From Paracoccus maritimus (GTDB lineage Bacteria; Pseudomonadota; Alphaproteobacteria; Rhodobacterales; Rhodobacteraceae): 64,000 bases of DNA. The DNA lies in the NCBI RefSeq assembly GCF_025195095.1, contig NZ_JANAVZ010000002.1, forward strand, positions 372,001 to 436,000. The letters run 5' to 3'. A program made the translations under genes and the position numbers. The notes under the pieces were generated by a model. It was given only the letters and a program-made list of their open reading frames with translations, did not search any database and was not told where the DNA came from. Below are positions 33,334 through 42,177 of the stretch, one piece after another; position 1 is the stretch's first letter; each line of letters begins with the position of its first letter.

Positions 33334-33762
33334 TCACAGCTTTCGGTTGGCCAGCGACGCCAACAGGGGCCGGACGGGAGACAGATCATAGCCTGCGCCT
33401 GTCGCGGTCTCCAGGATTTCGGTTTCGGGACGCTTGCTGGCCTGACTTAGTGCCCACAGAACCGTGCAGCGGTGACCCGAGCGGCAATAGGCAATCACCG
33501 GCGCATGTCCGGCGGACGCGGCGCTGAAATCGGTTATCAGTTCAGGCGTGATCTGGCCGGGATGGAACGGCAGATAGTGATACTGCATCCCGGCTGCCTC
33601 GGCCGCCTTCGCCATCACCTCGTGATCGCAATCGGCACCGACCTCCTGATCGGGGCGATTGTTGATCAGAACCTTGAAGCCTGCCGCAGCCAGATCGGCC
33701 ACGTCCTCGGGCCTGATCTGCGCGGATACCGCAAGATTGGGGCTGAGTTGACGCAGATCCAT
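33334..33762 (-). CDS. TIGR01244 family (DUF442) phosphatase-like/sulfurtransferase protein
   Basis: The 142-residue protein matches the Blh/DUF442 group: N-terminal LSPNLAVSAQIRPEDV, VLINNRPDQE (residues 31-40) and the active-site loop YCRSGHR (about 92-98), a cysteine P-loop like that of dual-specificity phosphatases. Relatives are fused to or near sulfide and persulfide enzymes. Convergent with the ArsC/Spx-like gene 15 bases away. Whether it is a phosphatase or a persulfide enzyme is unsettled. Confidence 0.78.
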   Translation of the reverse strand: MDLRQLSPNLAVSAQIRPEDVADLAAAGFKVLINNRPDQEVGADCDHEVMAKAAEAAGMQYHYLPFHPGQITPELITDFSAASAGHAPVIAYCRSGHRCTVLWALSQASKRPETEILETATGAGYDLSPVRPLLASLANRKL

Positions 33763-33905
33763 GACGACCCTTTCGTTGTCGAATGCGACTGCCCCAGTGC
33801 CGTCATTGCGATCGTTATGTCAAGTTTGCGACCCGCGTGCTGAGAAAAAAGTCGCGGGGTTGCCCAGGATTCAGTCAATCGATCACCGATCACGATATTG
33901 GCGTC

Positions 33906-34586
33906 TTATCGCAACGCTTCGGCTTCGATCAGGCGGGGAAGTCCTTCGAAATCACCGAAAGATTCCCGAAATATCAGATTTTCCAAGGGGATTTGTCGGT
34001 AACCTCGATCATAGATCAGGAACGGGACCGGCACGGCGGCTGCACAGGCCGCATCGAACTCGCTGTCGCCCACATAGATTGCCTTCGGGGTTTCCGGGTC
34101 GGCGCCAAGCGCCGCAAGGGCGGCACGCAACGGCGCGGGATCGGGCTTTTTCTCGGGCATGGAATCGCCGCCGATGATGGTTGCGAACATTCTGTCGATC
34201 CCGAAATGCTCCAGTATCGCCCGTGTCGGTCCAAGCGGCTTGTTCGTGCAGATCCCCAGCGGATGCCCGCGATCCGCCAGTTGCCCCAACGCCTCTGGCA
34301 CCCCGGGAAACATTCGCGTCAGCGAAGTTGCCGTGTGGTATCGGGTCATGAACGACGCGACCAGATCGCGCTGGTGGGACGGATCGACTCCGGTCGCCGC
34401 GACGACCTTGGTCCACAGCACGTCCACACCGCCGCCGATGAAACTGCGCACACGGTCGAGGCTGAGAGGCGCAATCTGGTTTTGGCGAAGCACCGCGTTC
34501 ACGCAAGCATGGATGTCGGGCGCGCTATCGATCAGTGTGCCGTCAAGATCGAAAACGACCGGGCAGGGCGCCATACAGACATTCAT
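33906..34586 (-). CDS. gph: Phosphoglycolate phosphatase (HAD family)
   Basis: Gph dephosphorylates 2-phosphoglycolate, a product of Rubisco oxygenation or DNA repair. The 226-residue HAD protein has motif I FDLDGTLIDS, motif II region CTNKP and motif III/IV KKPDPAPL and VGDSEFDAACA. The ATG at 34586 overlaps the TGA of the upstream thioredoxin-like gene (ATGA), which decides the start. Other HAD phosphatases of this branch have wider substrates. Confidence 0.85.
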   Translation of the reverse strand: MNVCMAPCPVVFDLDGTLIDSAPDIHACVNAVLRQNQIAPLSLDRVRSFIGGGVDVLWTKVVAATGVDPSHQRDLVASFMTRYHTATSLTRMFPGVPEALGQLADRGHPLGICTNKPLGPTRAILEHFGIDRMFATIIGGDSMPEKKPDPAPLRAALAALGADPETPKAIYVGDSEFDAACAAAVPVPFLIYDRGYRQIPLENLIFRESFGDFEGLPRLIEAEALR

Positions 34587-35137
34587 GCAGCTTTCCACTT
34601 TATTGAACAACCCATCGAAGGCGTCTGATTTTCTGGACCTTTCCCGGTTTCGGCGATTTCAAGCATCGCCTCTAGCAGTTCGCGGCGCGCGTCCTGAGGG
34701 CCGGCAGTTCTGGCCGATGAATCGAACCGTCCTCGATACTGCAGTTGACCGGCGGCGTTGTAGCCGAAGAAATCCGGGGTGCATTCCGCACCATAGGCCT
34801 GTGCGACAGCCTGCGTTTCGTCATAGAGATACGGAAAGGTAAAGCCGTGACGATCGGCTTCGGTCTTCATGTGCTCGGGTCCATCCTGAGGATAATCCGC
34901 GACATCGTTCGCCGAGATGGCGACGACGCCGATGCCGGCGGCCTGCATCTCTTTCGCGTCGCGAACGATCCGGTCGATGATCGACTGGACATAGGGGCAA
35001 TGGTTGCAGATGAACATGATCAAAGTGCCGTTCGGACCGGTGACATCCTCCAGGCAGTAGCTGCGTCCATCCGTGCCGGGCAGGATGAAATCATGCCAAG
35101 GCGCGCCGAAATCGCACACGGGTGGTGAAACGGCCAT
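34583..35137 (-). CDS. Thioredoxin-family protein with CNHC active site (AhpC/TSA-like)
   Basis: The 184-residue protein has FILPGTDGRSY and FICNHCPYVQSIIDRI with CNHC at about residues 45-48, the hallmark of a peroxiredoxin-like thioredoxin subfamily, then ANDVADYPQDGPEHM and the cis-Pro region ECTPDFF. No signal peptide, so cytoplasmic. GAAGGAGGATC precedes the ATG. Translation is coupled to gph. Specific substrate unknown. Confidence 0.85.
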   Translation of the reverse strand: MAVSPPVCDFGAPWHDFILPGTDGRSYCLEDVTGPNGTLIMFICNHCPYVQSIIDRIVRDAKEMQAAGIGVVAISANDVADYPQDGPEHMKTEADRHGFTFPYLYDETQAVAQAYGAECTPDFFGYNAAGQLQYRGRFDSSARTAGPQDARRELLEAMLEIAETGKGPENQTPSMGCSIKWKAA

Positions 35138-35213
35138 GTGATCCTCCTTCATGCTGTTCGGGCGATCTTGGGGAAGCCCGGAAGCCGGGACAAGTCTGTA
35201 AATGGTCGCAGGG

Positions 35214-36122
35214 TTAATCTTGATCGGCCCGGAACACGAAGGCATCTCCGTCGCGGATTACCTTGCCGATTCCACCGTCGGGAAGGTGATAGCCGATGAT
35301 CACTGATCCTGATTCTGCTAGCTGATTCAAAACCTTCTGACGCGTTTCCGCACCTTTTTCTGGGTTTTGATCGCTGCCCGACGGCAGCCATGGACGCTGA
35401 AAGCCCAAATGCGGCGTGGTGACCACATCACCGGCGACGAATGCCTTGCCGGCAAGGTCGAAACTTGTATGGCCCGGCGTATGTCCGGGGGTCAGAATGG
35501 CCTTGATGCCGCTTGCGACCTCGTCACCGTCCTCGAAGGTTTCAAGCCGGTCACCAAGCGTCTCGATCCGCCGCCGCGCACCCGCAACGAAGCTTTGCCG
35601 AGACGGATCAATGCTTTCCATTGTTGCTGGAGCCATCCAGTAATCACGTTCGACACGATTTATCAGGTGGCGTGCGTTGCTAAACAGCGGCTCATCGAAA
35701 TCATCCAGAACGCCCCAGATATGGTCGGGATGCGCGTGAGTGAAGACAACATGCGTGATCTGATCGGCTGAGATTCCGACAGCATCCAGCGCTTCGGAAA
35801 GCTTGCCTGCGCTTGGCATGAAATCGGGCCCCGAACCTGCATCGAACAGGATCAGATCTTCGCCGCGGCGCATCAGCGTCAGGTTCAGCGGAGAATCGTA
35901 GCTGTCGCCGTCAAGCCCGGCGCTTGTCAGGATGTCGTTGACCTCGTCGCGACTGACGCTCTCCGGTATCAGGAAATCCATGGGCAATACCAGTTTGCCG
36001 TCGGAAAGCGTTTGAATCGAGAATCCGTCGAACTCCGCCTCGGTGATTGCCCAGGCACGGGAACCAACAAGTCCGAGCGCGGCAACACAGTGAAGAAGAT
36101 GGCGGCGGGTCAGGTTTTTCAT
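35214..36122 (-). CDS. Exported MBL-fold metallo-hydrolase
   Basis: The 302-residue protein begins KNLTRRHLLHCVAALGLVGSRAWA, a signal peptide with twin arginines. The metallo-beta-lactamase core has THAHPDHIWG (two-metal site), TPGHTPGHTSF and AGDVVTTPH and a final histidine in IIGYHLPDGG. Such enzymes hydrolyse lactones, phosphodiesters or thioesters; the HxHxDH layout and length fit quorum-quenching lactonase-like proteins among others. GGAGG precedes the ATG. Substrate unknown. Confidence 0.85.
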   Translation of the reverse strand: MKNLTRRHLLHCVAALGLVGSRAWAITEAEFDGFSIQTLSDGKLVLPMDFLIPESVSRDEVNDILTSAGLDGDSYDSPLNLTLMRRGEDLILFDAGSGPDFMPSAGKLSEALDAVGISADQITHVVFTHAHPDHIWGVLDDFDEPLFSNARHLINRVERDYWMAPATMESIDPSRQSFVAGARRRIETLGDRLETFEDGDEVASGIKAILTPGHTPGHTSFDLAGKAFVAGDVVTTPHLGFQRPWLPSGSDQNPEKGAETRQKVLNQLAESGSVIIGYHLPDGGIGKVIRDGDAFVFRADQD

Positions 36123-36404
36123 AGGGGTCCTCCAGTAGGACACATGCTAACATAAGGATATGATGCCGGCATACCGCATTTATGTTCCATAATACTGATT
36201 ATTACGCTTATAGATCGCCTTGGTTTTGCAGCTTCTATCGCTGAGTTCGCCGCCTTGATCCGACACTCCCCTTGTGCAGCGAAGTTCGCCATGCTGACCC
36301 AAGGCCTCTTGTGCGCATCTCAAGGCTCGGAACCGTTGGGCCGCTTCAGGCGTCATCTTCCCAGTGATCTTTTCCTCAGGACCGACGAAAACAAGGAACA
36401 TCTC

Positions 36405-36572
36405 ATGCGTACTATGACCTCTATACTTGTTGGCGGCATGCTGTTTGTGATTGCTGCCTGTGGAAACAATGCCACGGAACGTGCCGCCACAGGCGGTTTG
36501 GGTGGCGCCGTTGTCGCGGGACCTGCTGGCGCCGTCGTCGGTGGTACGGTCGGTGCCGCGACCGCGGAATAA
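36405..36572 (+). CDS. Small lipoprotein with a glycine-zipper segment
   Basis: The 55-residue product has a short signal ending VIAAC (lipobox, Cys19) then GNNATERAATGG and a glycine-zipper-like stretch GGAVVAGPAGAVVGGTVGAA. AAGGAA lies 6 bases before the ATG. Glycine-zipper lipoproteins resemble OmpA-like or entericidin-type membrane peptides. The start could also be the ATG at 36414. Function unknown. Confidence 0.65.
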   Translation: MRTMTSILVGGMLFVIAACGNNATERAATGGLGGAVVAGPAGAVVGGTVGAATAE

Positions 36573-36685
36573 GCCCATCAGTTGGCCGCTGTGGTGGCGC
36601 ATCGTCGCGGCGGCCATTCTTCCGTGACCTTGCGGCGCTTTCCTGCATCCCCTACATCTGGCGAGGAACCAGGAAGGACTATGCC

Positions 36686-36928
36686 ATGGCGATGGAAGCT
36701 CATGACATTGAAATGCTGATCCGTCGGGCGTTCCCCGACGCCGTGATCACGATCACCGATCTGGCCGGCGATGGGAACCACTACGCGGCCGAGGTCATCG
36801 ACGAGAGTTTTCGCGGCAAGAACCGGGTGCAACAGCAGCGTGCCGTCTATGCCGCCTTGCAAGGCAAGATGGATGGCCCCGCAGGCGAACTTCACGCTCT
36901 TGCCCTGACGACCAAGGCGCCTGACTGA
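36686..36928 (+). CDS. BolA family protein
   Basis: The 80-residue protein has the BolA fold signature: IRRAFPDAVITITDLAGDGNHYAAEVI and KNRVQQQRAVYAAL, with the His (about residue 31) that helps hold an iron-sulfur cluster with monothiol glutaredoxin. AGGAAGG precedes the ATG. It lies 72 bases upstream of the CGFS glutaredoxin gene, the classic partner; together they handle [2Fe-2S] clusters and iron sensing. Confidence 0.92.
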   Translation: MAMEAHDIEMLIRRAFPDAVITITDLAGDGNHYAAEVIDESFRGKNRVQQQRAVYAALQGKMDGPAGELHALALTTKAPD

Positions 36929-37000
36929 TCAGACGCCCGACCTGCAACAAGATGACATCGACCCGCCCATGGCGGGTTTCCGACCGAAAGGACCGACCAG

Positions 37001-37363
37001 ATGAGCGATGTGAAGACCCGGATCCAGGATATGGTGGATGCCGCAGATGTCGTGCTGTTCATGAAGGGTACGAAGGAAATGCCGCAATGCGGGTTTTCCA
37101 GCCGCGTGGCCGGCGTTCTGAACTATATGGGCGTCGACTACCGCGACGTGAACGTGCTGTCTGACGAGGAAATACGGCAAGGTATCAAGGATTATTCCGA
37201 CTGGCCGACGATCCCGCAACTGTATGTCGCCGGCGAGTTTGTCGGCGGTTGCGACATCATCACGGAAATGACCCTGTCCGGAGAGCTGGACCAGCTGTTC
37301 GATCAGAAGAAGGTCGCCTACGACAAGGCGGCAGCCGAGAAGATCCGCGAAGCCAACGCCTGA
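37001..37363 (+). CDS. grxD: Monothiol glutaredoxin (Grx4/GrxD type)
   Basis: The 120-residue protein has LFMKGTKEMPQCGFSSRV with CGFS at residues 30-33, WPTIPQLYV and GGCDII for glutathione binding. Monothiol glutaredoxins of this type carry a [2Fe-2S] cluster bridged by glutathione and pair with BolA. Own terminator at 37397. The C-terminal 15 residues are a charged tail. Confidence 0.95.
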   Translation: MSDVKTRIQDMVDAADVVLFMKGTKEMPQCGFSSRVAGVLNYMGVDYRDVNVLSDEEIRQGIKDYSDWPTIPQLYVAGEFVGGCDIITEMTLSGELDQLFDQKKVAYDKAAAEKIREANA

Positions 37364-37396
37364 TTTTATGGGGCTTTGACAACCTAACGCAATACG

Positions 37397-37422
37397 CGGC
37401 CGGGCACCCTGCCCGGCCGTTT
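37397..37422 (+). terminator. Rho-independent terminator of bolA-grxD
   Basis: A 10-bp perfect stem CGGCCGGGCA/TGCCCGGCCG with loop CCC, followed by TTT, 34 bases past the grxD stop. Confidence 0.8.
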
Positions 37423-37524
37423 GCATTGCCCGCAGGGGCAACCTGAGATGCCCGCGCTTTCTGCTTTGACCTGTGTCGGAAAGCCTCCTAACCTGCTGCC
37501 TCATAAGCAATCAGGGAGGAAAAA

Positions 37525-38481
37525 ATGACGCTTCGCAGCAAGTTGGTGGCCGCCGCCGCCGTGGTGACGCTTGGCGCCGTGCCGTTCGCGGCAGGGGCAC
37601 AGCAATTCATCAACATCCTGACCGGCGGAACCTCGGGCGTCTACTATCCGGTCGGCGGCGCACTGTCCAAGATCTACACGGACGGCATCCCCGATGCGAA
37701 GGTTCAGGTCCAGTCCACCAAGGCCAGCGTCGAAAACCTGAACCTGTTGCAGCAGGGCAAGGGCGAGATCGGGATCGCCCTTGGTGATTCGGTCAAGTTC
37801 GCGGCCGAAGGCAACCCCGAGGCTGGCTTTCCGCAACCACTGGAGAATTTGCGCGGAATATCCGCAATGTATCCCAATTTCATCCAGATCGTCGCCAGCG
37901 AGGAGTCCGGCATCAAGACGCTGGACGATCTGCGTGGCAAAGCCCTGTCCGTGGGGGCGCCGAAATCGGGGACCGAGCTGAACGCACGCGCGATCCTGCA
38001 GGCGGCTGGCATGGCCTATGACGATCTGGGCAAGGTCGAGTATCTGCCCTTCGCGGAATCTGTCGAACTGATGAAGAACCGTCAGCTTGATGCGACGTTG
38101 CAATCGGCGGGTCTTGGCGTCGCATCGTTGAAGGATCTGTCCACGTCGATCCCGATCACGGTCGTCTCGGTCCCGGAAGACATCGCCTCGACGCTGGGGG
38201 CACCCTATGTCGCCGAAACGATCCCCGCGAACACCTATGACGGCCAGACCGAAGATGTCCCGACCGTTGCCGTGATCAATTTTCTGATCAGTTCGACCGA
38301 GGTCAGCGATGACACGGCCTATCAGATGACCAAGCTGATGTACGAGAACCTGGATGAGTTGAAGGCCGCGCATGCCGCCACTGCCAGCATCGATGTCAAG
38401 AACGCGCTGACCGGAATGCCGGTGCCGGTCCATCCCGGCGCAAAGCGCTACTATGATGAGGTCGGCGTCAGCGCCGAATAA
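37525..38481 (+). CDS. TAXI-type TRAP transporter periplasmic receptor
   Basis: The 318-residue receptor has a signal peptide (MTLRSKLVAAAAVVTLGAVP...AGA near residue 24) and the TAXI family start INILTGGTSGVYYPVGGAL, then QGKGEIGIALGD, and GAPKSGTELNARAIL. TAXI receptors pair with a fused TRAP permease. Known substrates include glutamate and other C4-C5 acids in a few cases, here unassigned. AGGGAGG precedes the ATG. Confidence 0.92.
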   Translation: MTLRSKLVAAAAVVTLGAVPFAAGAQQFINILTGGTSGVYYPVGGALSKIYTDGIPDAKVQVQSTKASVENLNLLQQGKGEIGIALGDSVKFAAEGNPEAGFPQPLENLRGISAMYPNFIQIVASEESGIKTLDDLRGKALSVGAPKSGTELNARAILQAAGMAYDDLGKVEYLPFAESVELMKNRQLDATLQSAGLGVASLKDLSTSIPITVVSVPEDIASTLGAPYVAETIPANTYDGQTEDVPTVAVINFLISSTEVSDDTAYQMTKLMYENLDELKAAHAATASIDVKNALTGMPVPVHPGAKRYYDEVGVSAE

Positions 38482-38507
38482 TCTGGCACATCTGCCGCCA
38501 GTGTCGG

Positions 38508-38532
38508 GGGCCGGGATCACGCATCCCGGCCC
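38508..38532 (+). other. Stem-loop between the TAXI receptor and its permease
   Basis: A perfect 10-bp stem, GGGCCGGGAT with ATCCCGGCCC, loop CACGC, 26 bases past the receptor stop and without a T-tract. Like the oppA-oppB hairpin, it probably protects the receptor transcript or attenuates read-through. Confidence 0.65.
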
Positions 38533-38556
38533 GCCTGGACAACATCGGATGACATC

Positions 38557-40644
38557 ATGACCGACCTGCGCCACCCTGCCCCCGTCGGCGATGCCGATCT
38601 GACGATCCGTGATCCTTTGGCCGAGAGCTTTCCCGAAGGACGGGAAGGCCGTGCCCTGTTCTGGATTGCCGTGGCATTCTCGCTGTACCAGATCGCGATC
38701 GCCGCCCATCTGGTGACCCTCAGCAGTCAGATCCAGCGGGCCCTGCATCTGGGCTTTCTGATGTTGCTTTGCTTTCCGCTGCTGGCGGCGCTGCGCGGGC
38801 GTGGTCGGATGGGCAAGCTGTTGTCCTGGGCGCTGGCGGGACTTGGCGTGGTGGTCGCGGGATATCAGTGGGTCGAATATGTCCCTCTGATGATGCGTTC
38901 CGGGATGCTGAACCAGTGGGATGTCGTGATCGGCGTGCTGGCGCTGATCACCACATTCGGCGCGGCCTATGTCGTGATGGGGCCGGCGCTGCCGATCGTT
39001 GCCGGGCTGTTTCTGGTCTATGCGCTGTTCGGACAGTATTTCCCCGGACCACTTGTGACGCGCGGGTATGATTTCGCCCAGGTGGTCGAACAGATGTCCT
39101 TCGGGACCGAGGGCATCTATGGCACGCCGCTGTATGTCAGCGCGACTTACATCTTCCTGTTCATCCTGTTCGGCTCTTTTCTTGAAAAGGCCGGCATGAT
39201 CCGGTTGTTCACCGATGTCAGTCTGGGCTTGGTCGGGCACCGCATGGGCGGCGCAGCCAAGGTCAGCGTCGTCAGTTCGGGCATGATGGGCACGATCTCG
39301 GGTTCGGGCGTGGCCAATGTCGTGACCACCGGACAGTTCACGATCCCGCTGATGAAAAGTTTCGGCTATCGATCCGCATTCGCTGGCGGGGTCGAGGCCA
39401 CATCGTCGATGGGCGGCCAGATCATGCCGCCCGTGATGGGCGCGGTCGCCTTCATCATGGCCGAGACGCTTGGCGTCGCCTATGTCGAGGTCGTCCGTGC
39501 CGCGATCATTCCCGCGATCCTCTATTTCGCCAGCGCCTTCTGGATGGTCCATCTTGAGGCGGGTCGCCGCGATCTGCGCGGCATGTCCAAAGAGGATCTG
39601 CCATCGGCTCGCAAGGCGCTGCGCGAACGCTGGTATCTGATCCTTCCTTTGGCAGTGCTGGTCTATCTGCTGTTCTCGGGCTACACGCCGCTGTTTGCGG
39701 GCACCGTTGGCCTCGGACTGACCATCATGCTGATCCTTGGCGCCTCGGCCGCGCTGGGATTGCCGGGAACGGTGCTGAAGACGATCTTCTGGATCGGACT
39801 TGGGCTTGTTGCGGCCAGTTTCCTGCGCTTTGGCAATACCGCGCTATGGGGCGGGATTGCCGCGTTGCTGGTCTGGAACATGATCTATTCGGGCGGGCGC
39901 AAGACGATCTGGCAGGTCATCGAAAGCCTGGCCGAAGGGGCCAAGACCGCCCTGCCCGTCGGCGTTGCCTGTGCGCTTGTCGGCGTCATCATCGGCACCA
40001 TGACTCTGACCGGGGCCGCGAATACCTTTGGCCTGTATATCGTGTCGGTCGGCCAGAACAGCCTGATCCTGTCGCTGATCCTGACGATGATCACCTGCAT
40101 CGTTCTGGGCATGGGTATCCCGACGATCCCGAACTATATCATCACCTCGACCATCGCGGCGCCTGCCCTGCTGGAGTTGGGTGTGCCGCTGATCGTCAGC
40201 CACATGTTCGTGTTCTATTTCGGGATCCTGGCCGACCTGACCCCGCCCGTCGCACTGGCCTGTTTTGCCGCCGCGCCGATCGCGAAAGAGAACGGGCTGA
40301 AAATCAGCTTCGAGGCACTGAAGGTGGCCGCCGCCGGTTTCGTGATTCCCTATATGGCGGTCTATACGCCCGCCCTGATGCTGCAGGATGGAGGCCCGCT
40401 GGCGCAGGCCATCGGATATTCTGCAGCCGTCGCATATATCGTAGCGAAATGTGTGATCGCCATTGGTCTGTGGGGCATCGCCGTGATCGGCTGGCTGGGG
40501 CAAAGACTGCCGATCCGGCAACGGGTGTTGGCCGCGGTCGCCGCATTCACGCTGATCGCCGCGCTACCGCTGACGGACGAGATCGGCCTGGCGCTTACGG
40601 CGCTGTTCGTCGGTCTATGGTGGCTGCGGACGCGTCGCTCATGA
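38557..40644 (+). CDS. TRAP transporter fused permease (DctQ-DctM type)
   Basis: The 695-residue protein fuses the small and large TRAP membrane subunits: an N-terminal DctQ-like part (about 1-150) and a DctM part with FGSFLEKAGMIRLFTD, SGSGVANVVTTGQFTIPLM, SSMGGQIMPPVMGAVAF, and GMGIPTIPNYIITSTIAAPALLELGV. About 17-20 helices. This architecture is that of permeases serving TAXI receptors. It overlaps the DUF1850 start by ATGA. Confidence 0.92.
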   Translation: MTDLRHPAPVGDADLTIRDPLAESFPEGREGRALFWIAVAFSLYQIAIAAHLVTLSSQIQRALHLGFLMLLCFPLLAALRGRGRMGKLLSWALAGLGVVVAGYQWVEYVPLMMRSGMLNQWDVVIGVLALITTFGAAYVVMGPALPIVAGLFLVYALFGQYFPGPLVTRGYDFAQVVEQMSFGTEGIYGTPLYVSATYIFLFILFGSFLEKAGMIRLFTDVSLGLVGHRMGGAAKVSVVSSGMMGTISGSGVANVVTTGQFTIPLMKSFGYRSAFAGGVEATSSMGGQIMPPVMGAVAFIMAETLGVAYVEVVRAAIIPAILYFASAFWMVHLEAGRRDLRGMSKEDLPSARKALRERWYLILPLAVLVYLLFSGYTPLFAGTVGLGLTIMLILGASAALGLPGTVLKTIFWIGLGLVAASFLRFGNTALWGGIAALLVWNMIYSGGRKTIWQVIESLAEGAKTALPVGVACALVGVIIGTMTLTGAANTFGLYIVSVGQNSLILSLILTMITCIVLGMGIPTIPNYIITSTIAAPALLELGVPLIVSHMFVFYFGILADLTPPVALACFAAAPIAKENGLKISFEALKVAAAGFVIPYMAVYTPALMLQDGGPLAQAIGYSAAVAYIVAKCVIAIGLWGIAVIGWLGQRLPIRQRVLAAVAAFTLIAALPLTDEIGLALTALFVGLWWLRTRRS

Positions 40645-41018
40645 GCACTTGCCTTCTGGCCGGCGCCGTGGCCCTGTCCCTGAGCGCGCGAAATTTCACA
40701 TTGGAATGGACACATTCGATCGAGCATGTGGTCTGGCGCGAATTCTGGCGGGTCGAAACAGACCGGCTGGTTCTGACTGGTGCCGCGATAAAAGGGTCTG
40801 GTGCCGGCATGGAACCTGGGCCGGACGCCGTGCTGCGCGATGGTTGGTGGGTCTGGACGCCCGATCTTGCGCCGCAGCGCGAACTGCTGTTGGCCGCCAG
40901 CGGGGCGACGGGCGGCGGCTGGCGGATCTGTGACGGCGCGCGGACCTGCCACGAATTGGGCGAGGCTTCGGGTGAAGCCATTTCTTTGCGCCCCTGTCCA
41001 GCAAGCGCAGATGACTAG
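40641..41018 (+). CDS. DUF1850 family protein
   Basis: The 125-residue protein has a short hydrophobic N-terminus and FTLEWTHSIEHVVWREFWRV, the DUF1850 hallmark (WxHSVE), then GAGMEPGPDAVLRDGWW. DUF1850 genes regularly follow TAXI-TRAP permeases, and may help the receptor-permease system; mechanism unknown. The ATG overlaps the permease stop. Confidence 0.85.
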   Translation: MSTCLLAGAVALSLSARNFTLEWTHSIEHVVWREFWRVETDRLVLTGAAIKGSGAGMEPGPDAVLRDGWWVWTPDLAPQRELLLAASGATGGGWRICDGARTCHELGEASGEAISLRPCPASADD

Positions 41019-41093
41019 ATCGGATCAGGGTTACGAAAAGCTGACAAAGGTTTAATTGCCTTAGCATATGCGGAATGTGATGCTGCTTGCATT

Positions 41094-41474
41094 ATGACCG
41101 ACTCAAAGCTCCGCTTCGTCATCATCGAAAAGGACAGCTTCATCGCCCACGACATGCAAAGTGGGCTGCAGGCTGCCGTGCCCGGTTGCGATACCAGATG
41201 CCTGCCAAATGTCAGCGATGTCGTCGAGCAGCTTCCGTCGGCGGCGGCCGATGCGCGCACGGTGCTTATCACCAAGCTGTCGCTGTCACAGCTTGAGGAA
41301 ACCGGCCTGTCTTACCTGGCGCAGCAACGTGGCGCTGAGATCGTGGTACGGCTTGGTGAAGATCCCAAAGAAGAAATTGCCCGACGAGGCTGGTTCAGCC
41401 TTCAATCACCGTTCACTTGGGACGATCTTGCCGATCTGGTAGGCGCTCTGTCGTCGCGCAGCGTGACGATGTAG
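41094..41474 (+). CDS. Degenerate receiver-domain protein
   Basis: The 126-residue single-domain protein reads like a CheY-type receiver: strand 1 RFVIIEKDSFIAHDM with an acidic pair (E, D), a third strand RTVLITKL and a final SPFTWDDLADLV in place of the Lys-Pro motif. The phospho-accepting Asp expected at the end of strand 3 is missing (ITK), so phosphorylation is unlikely. No effector domain is present. No strong ribosome site before the ATG. It could bind a partner as a pseudo-receiver; this is inference. Confidence 0.6.
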   Translation: MTDSKLRFVIIEKDSFIAHDMQSGLQAAVPGCDTRCLPNVSDVVEQLPSAAADARTVLITKLSLSQLEETGLSYLAQQRGAEIVVRLGEDPKEEIARRGWFSLQSPFTWDDLADLVGALSSRSVTM

Positions 41475-41492
41475 CCGGGCAACCCGTCCAGA

Positions 41493-41525
41493 AAAGGGGA
41501 TGCGCGCTTTTGCGCATCCCCTGTT
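41493..41525. terminator. Bidirectional terminator between the receiver-like gene and yqjE-like gene
   Basis: 11-bp perfect stem AGGGGATGCGC (41495-41505) with its complement at 41512-41522; the minus strand has TTTTC after it, the plus strand GTTTG. It probably serves both convergent genes, better for the minus strand. Confidence 0.8.
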
Positions 41526-41535
41526 TGATTGGCGC

Positions 41536-42168
41536 TTACAGGAAATCGTCGAAATTGTCGTCCGAACGACGCTTCTCCTGCAGCTTTGCTGCAAGAGTGA
41601 TGCCAATGGCAAACGCTCCGATCAGCTTAGCCATGCTGCCTGCGTTGCTTTCGGAGGCACGTGTTACACGCTTGTGCGCATCGGCCACCTTTTCGGCATC
41701 CAGCCCGACATTCTCGGTACGTTTGCGGACAAACCCGTGGACCGCCCTTTCGGCGCGGTTCGCGGTGTCCTTGGACCGAAAGCCGACGCGGTCCATTAGC
41801 GAATGCACCTTGTTCTCGGCCATATCGGCGACGCGCAGCGCCTCGGATTGTGCTCGGCCAACAGCAGCATCGGTTGCCAAGCTGACCCTGGCCTCGACCT
41901 CACGGCGCAGGTCTTCGCCTGTCGGCATCGTGTGCTTGGGCTTCGAGGCTACCAGCAGGATAATGATGCCGATCAGAGCGAAACCGCCGCCGACGGAAAG
42001 CGATGCCAAGGTTGCACCCCAGCCAACACCATAGGCCAGCCAAGACCATAGGGCGGCAATCAGGAAGCCTACCGCGACGGCAAGAACCACCCCCGCAACA
42101 ACCTTGAGAACAGAGCGCCGGGCGATATCACCCAGCGCTAGTTGCAGTCTTTGCGCGTAGTCGAACAT
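41536..42168 (-). CDS. Phage-holin-like membrane protein (YqjE type)
   Basis: The 210-residue protein starts with a basic segment then two helices (about 22-45 and 52-75), followed by a long soluble, helical C-terminus rich in Ala, Lys and Glu with a third short hydrophobic stretch (KLIGAFAIGITLAAKL, about 182-197). The two-helix part resembles the holin-like DUF1469 proteins that accompany YqjD. It lies 9 bases after the YqjD-like gene. It is not part of a prophage as far as the neighbours show. Confidence 0.7.
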   Translation of the reverse strand: MFDYAQRLQLALGDIARRSVLKVVAGVVLAVAVGFLIAALWSWLAYGVGWGATLASLSVGGGFALIGIIILLVASKPKHTMPTGEDLRREVEARVSLATDAAVGRAQSEALRVADMAENKVHSLMDRVGFRSKDTANRAERAVHGFVRKRTENVGLDAEKVADAHKRVTRASESNAGSMAKLIGAFAIGITLAAKLQEKRRSDDNFDDFL

Positions 42169-42177
42169 TCCAGGATC

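Noticed and set aside
37501..39552. Long open frame on the minus strand opposite the TAXI receptor and permease
   Set aside because: Its composition (His/Arg/Gln/Asp-rich, no domain) is that of a GC-rich shadow; the plus strand has clear families, signal peptide and motifs.
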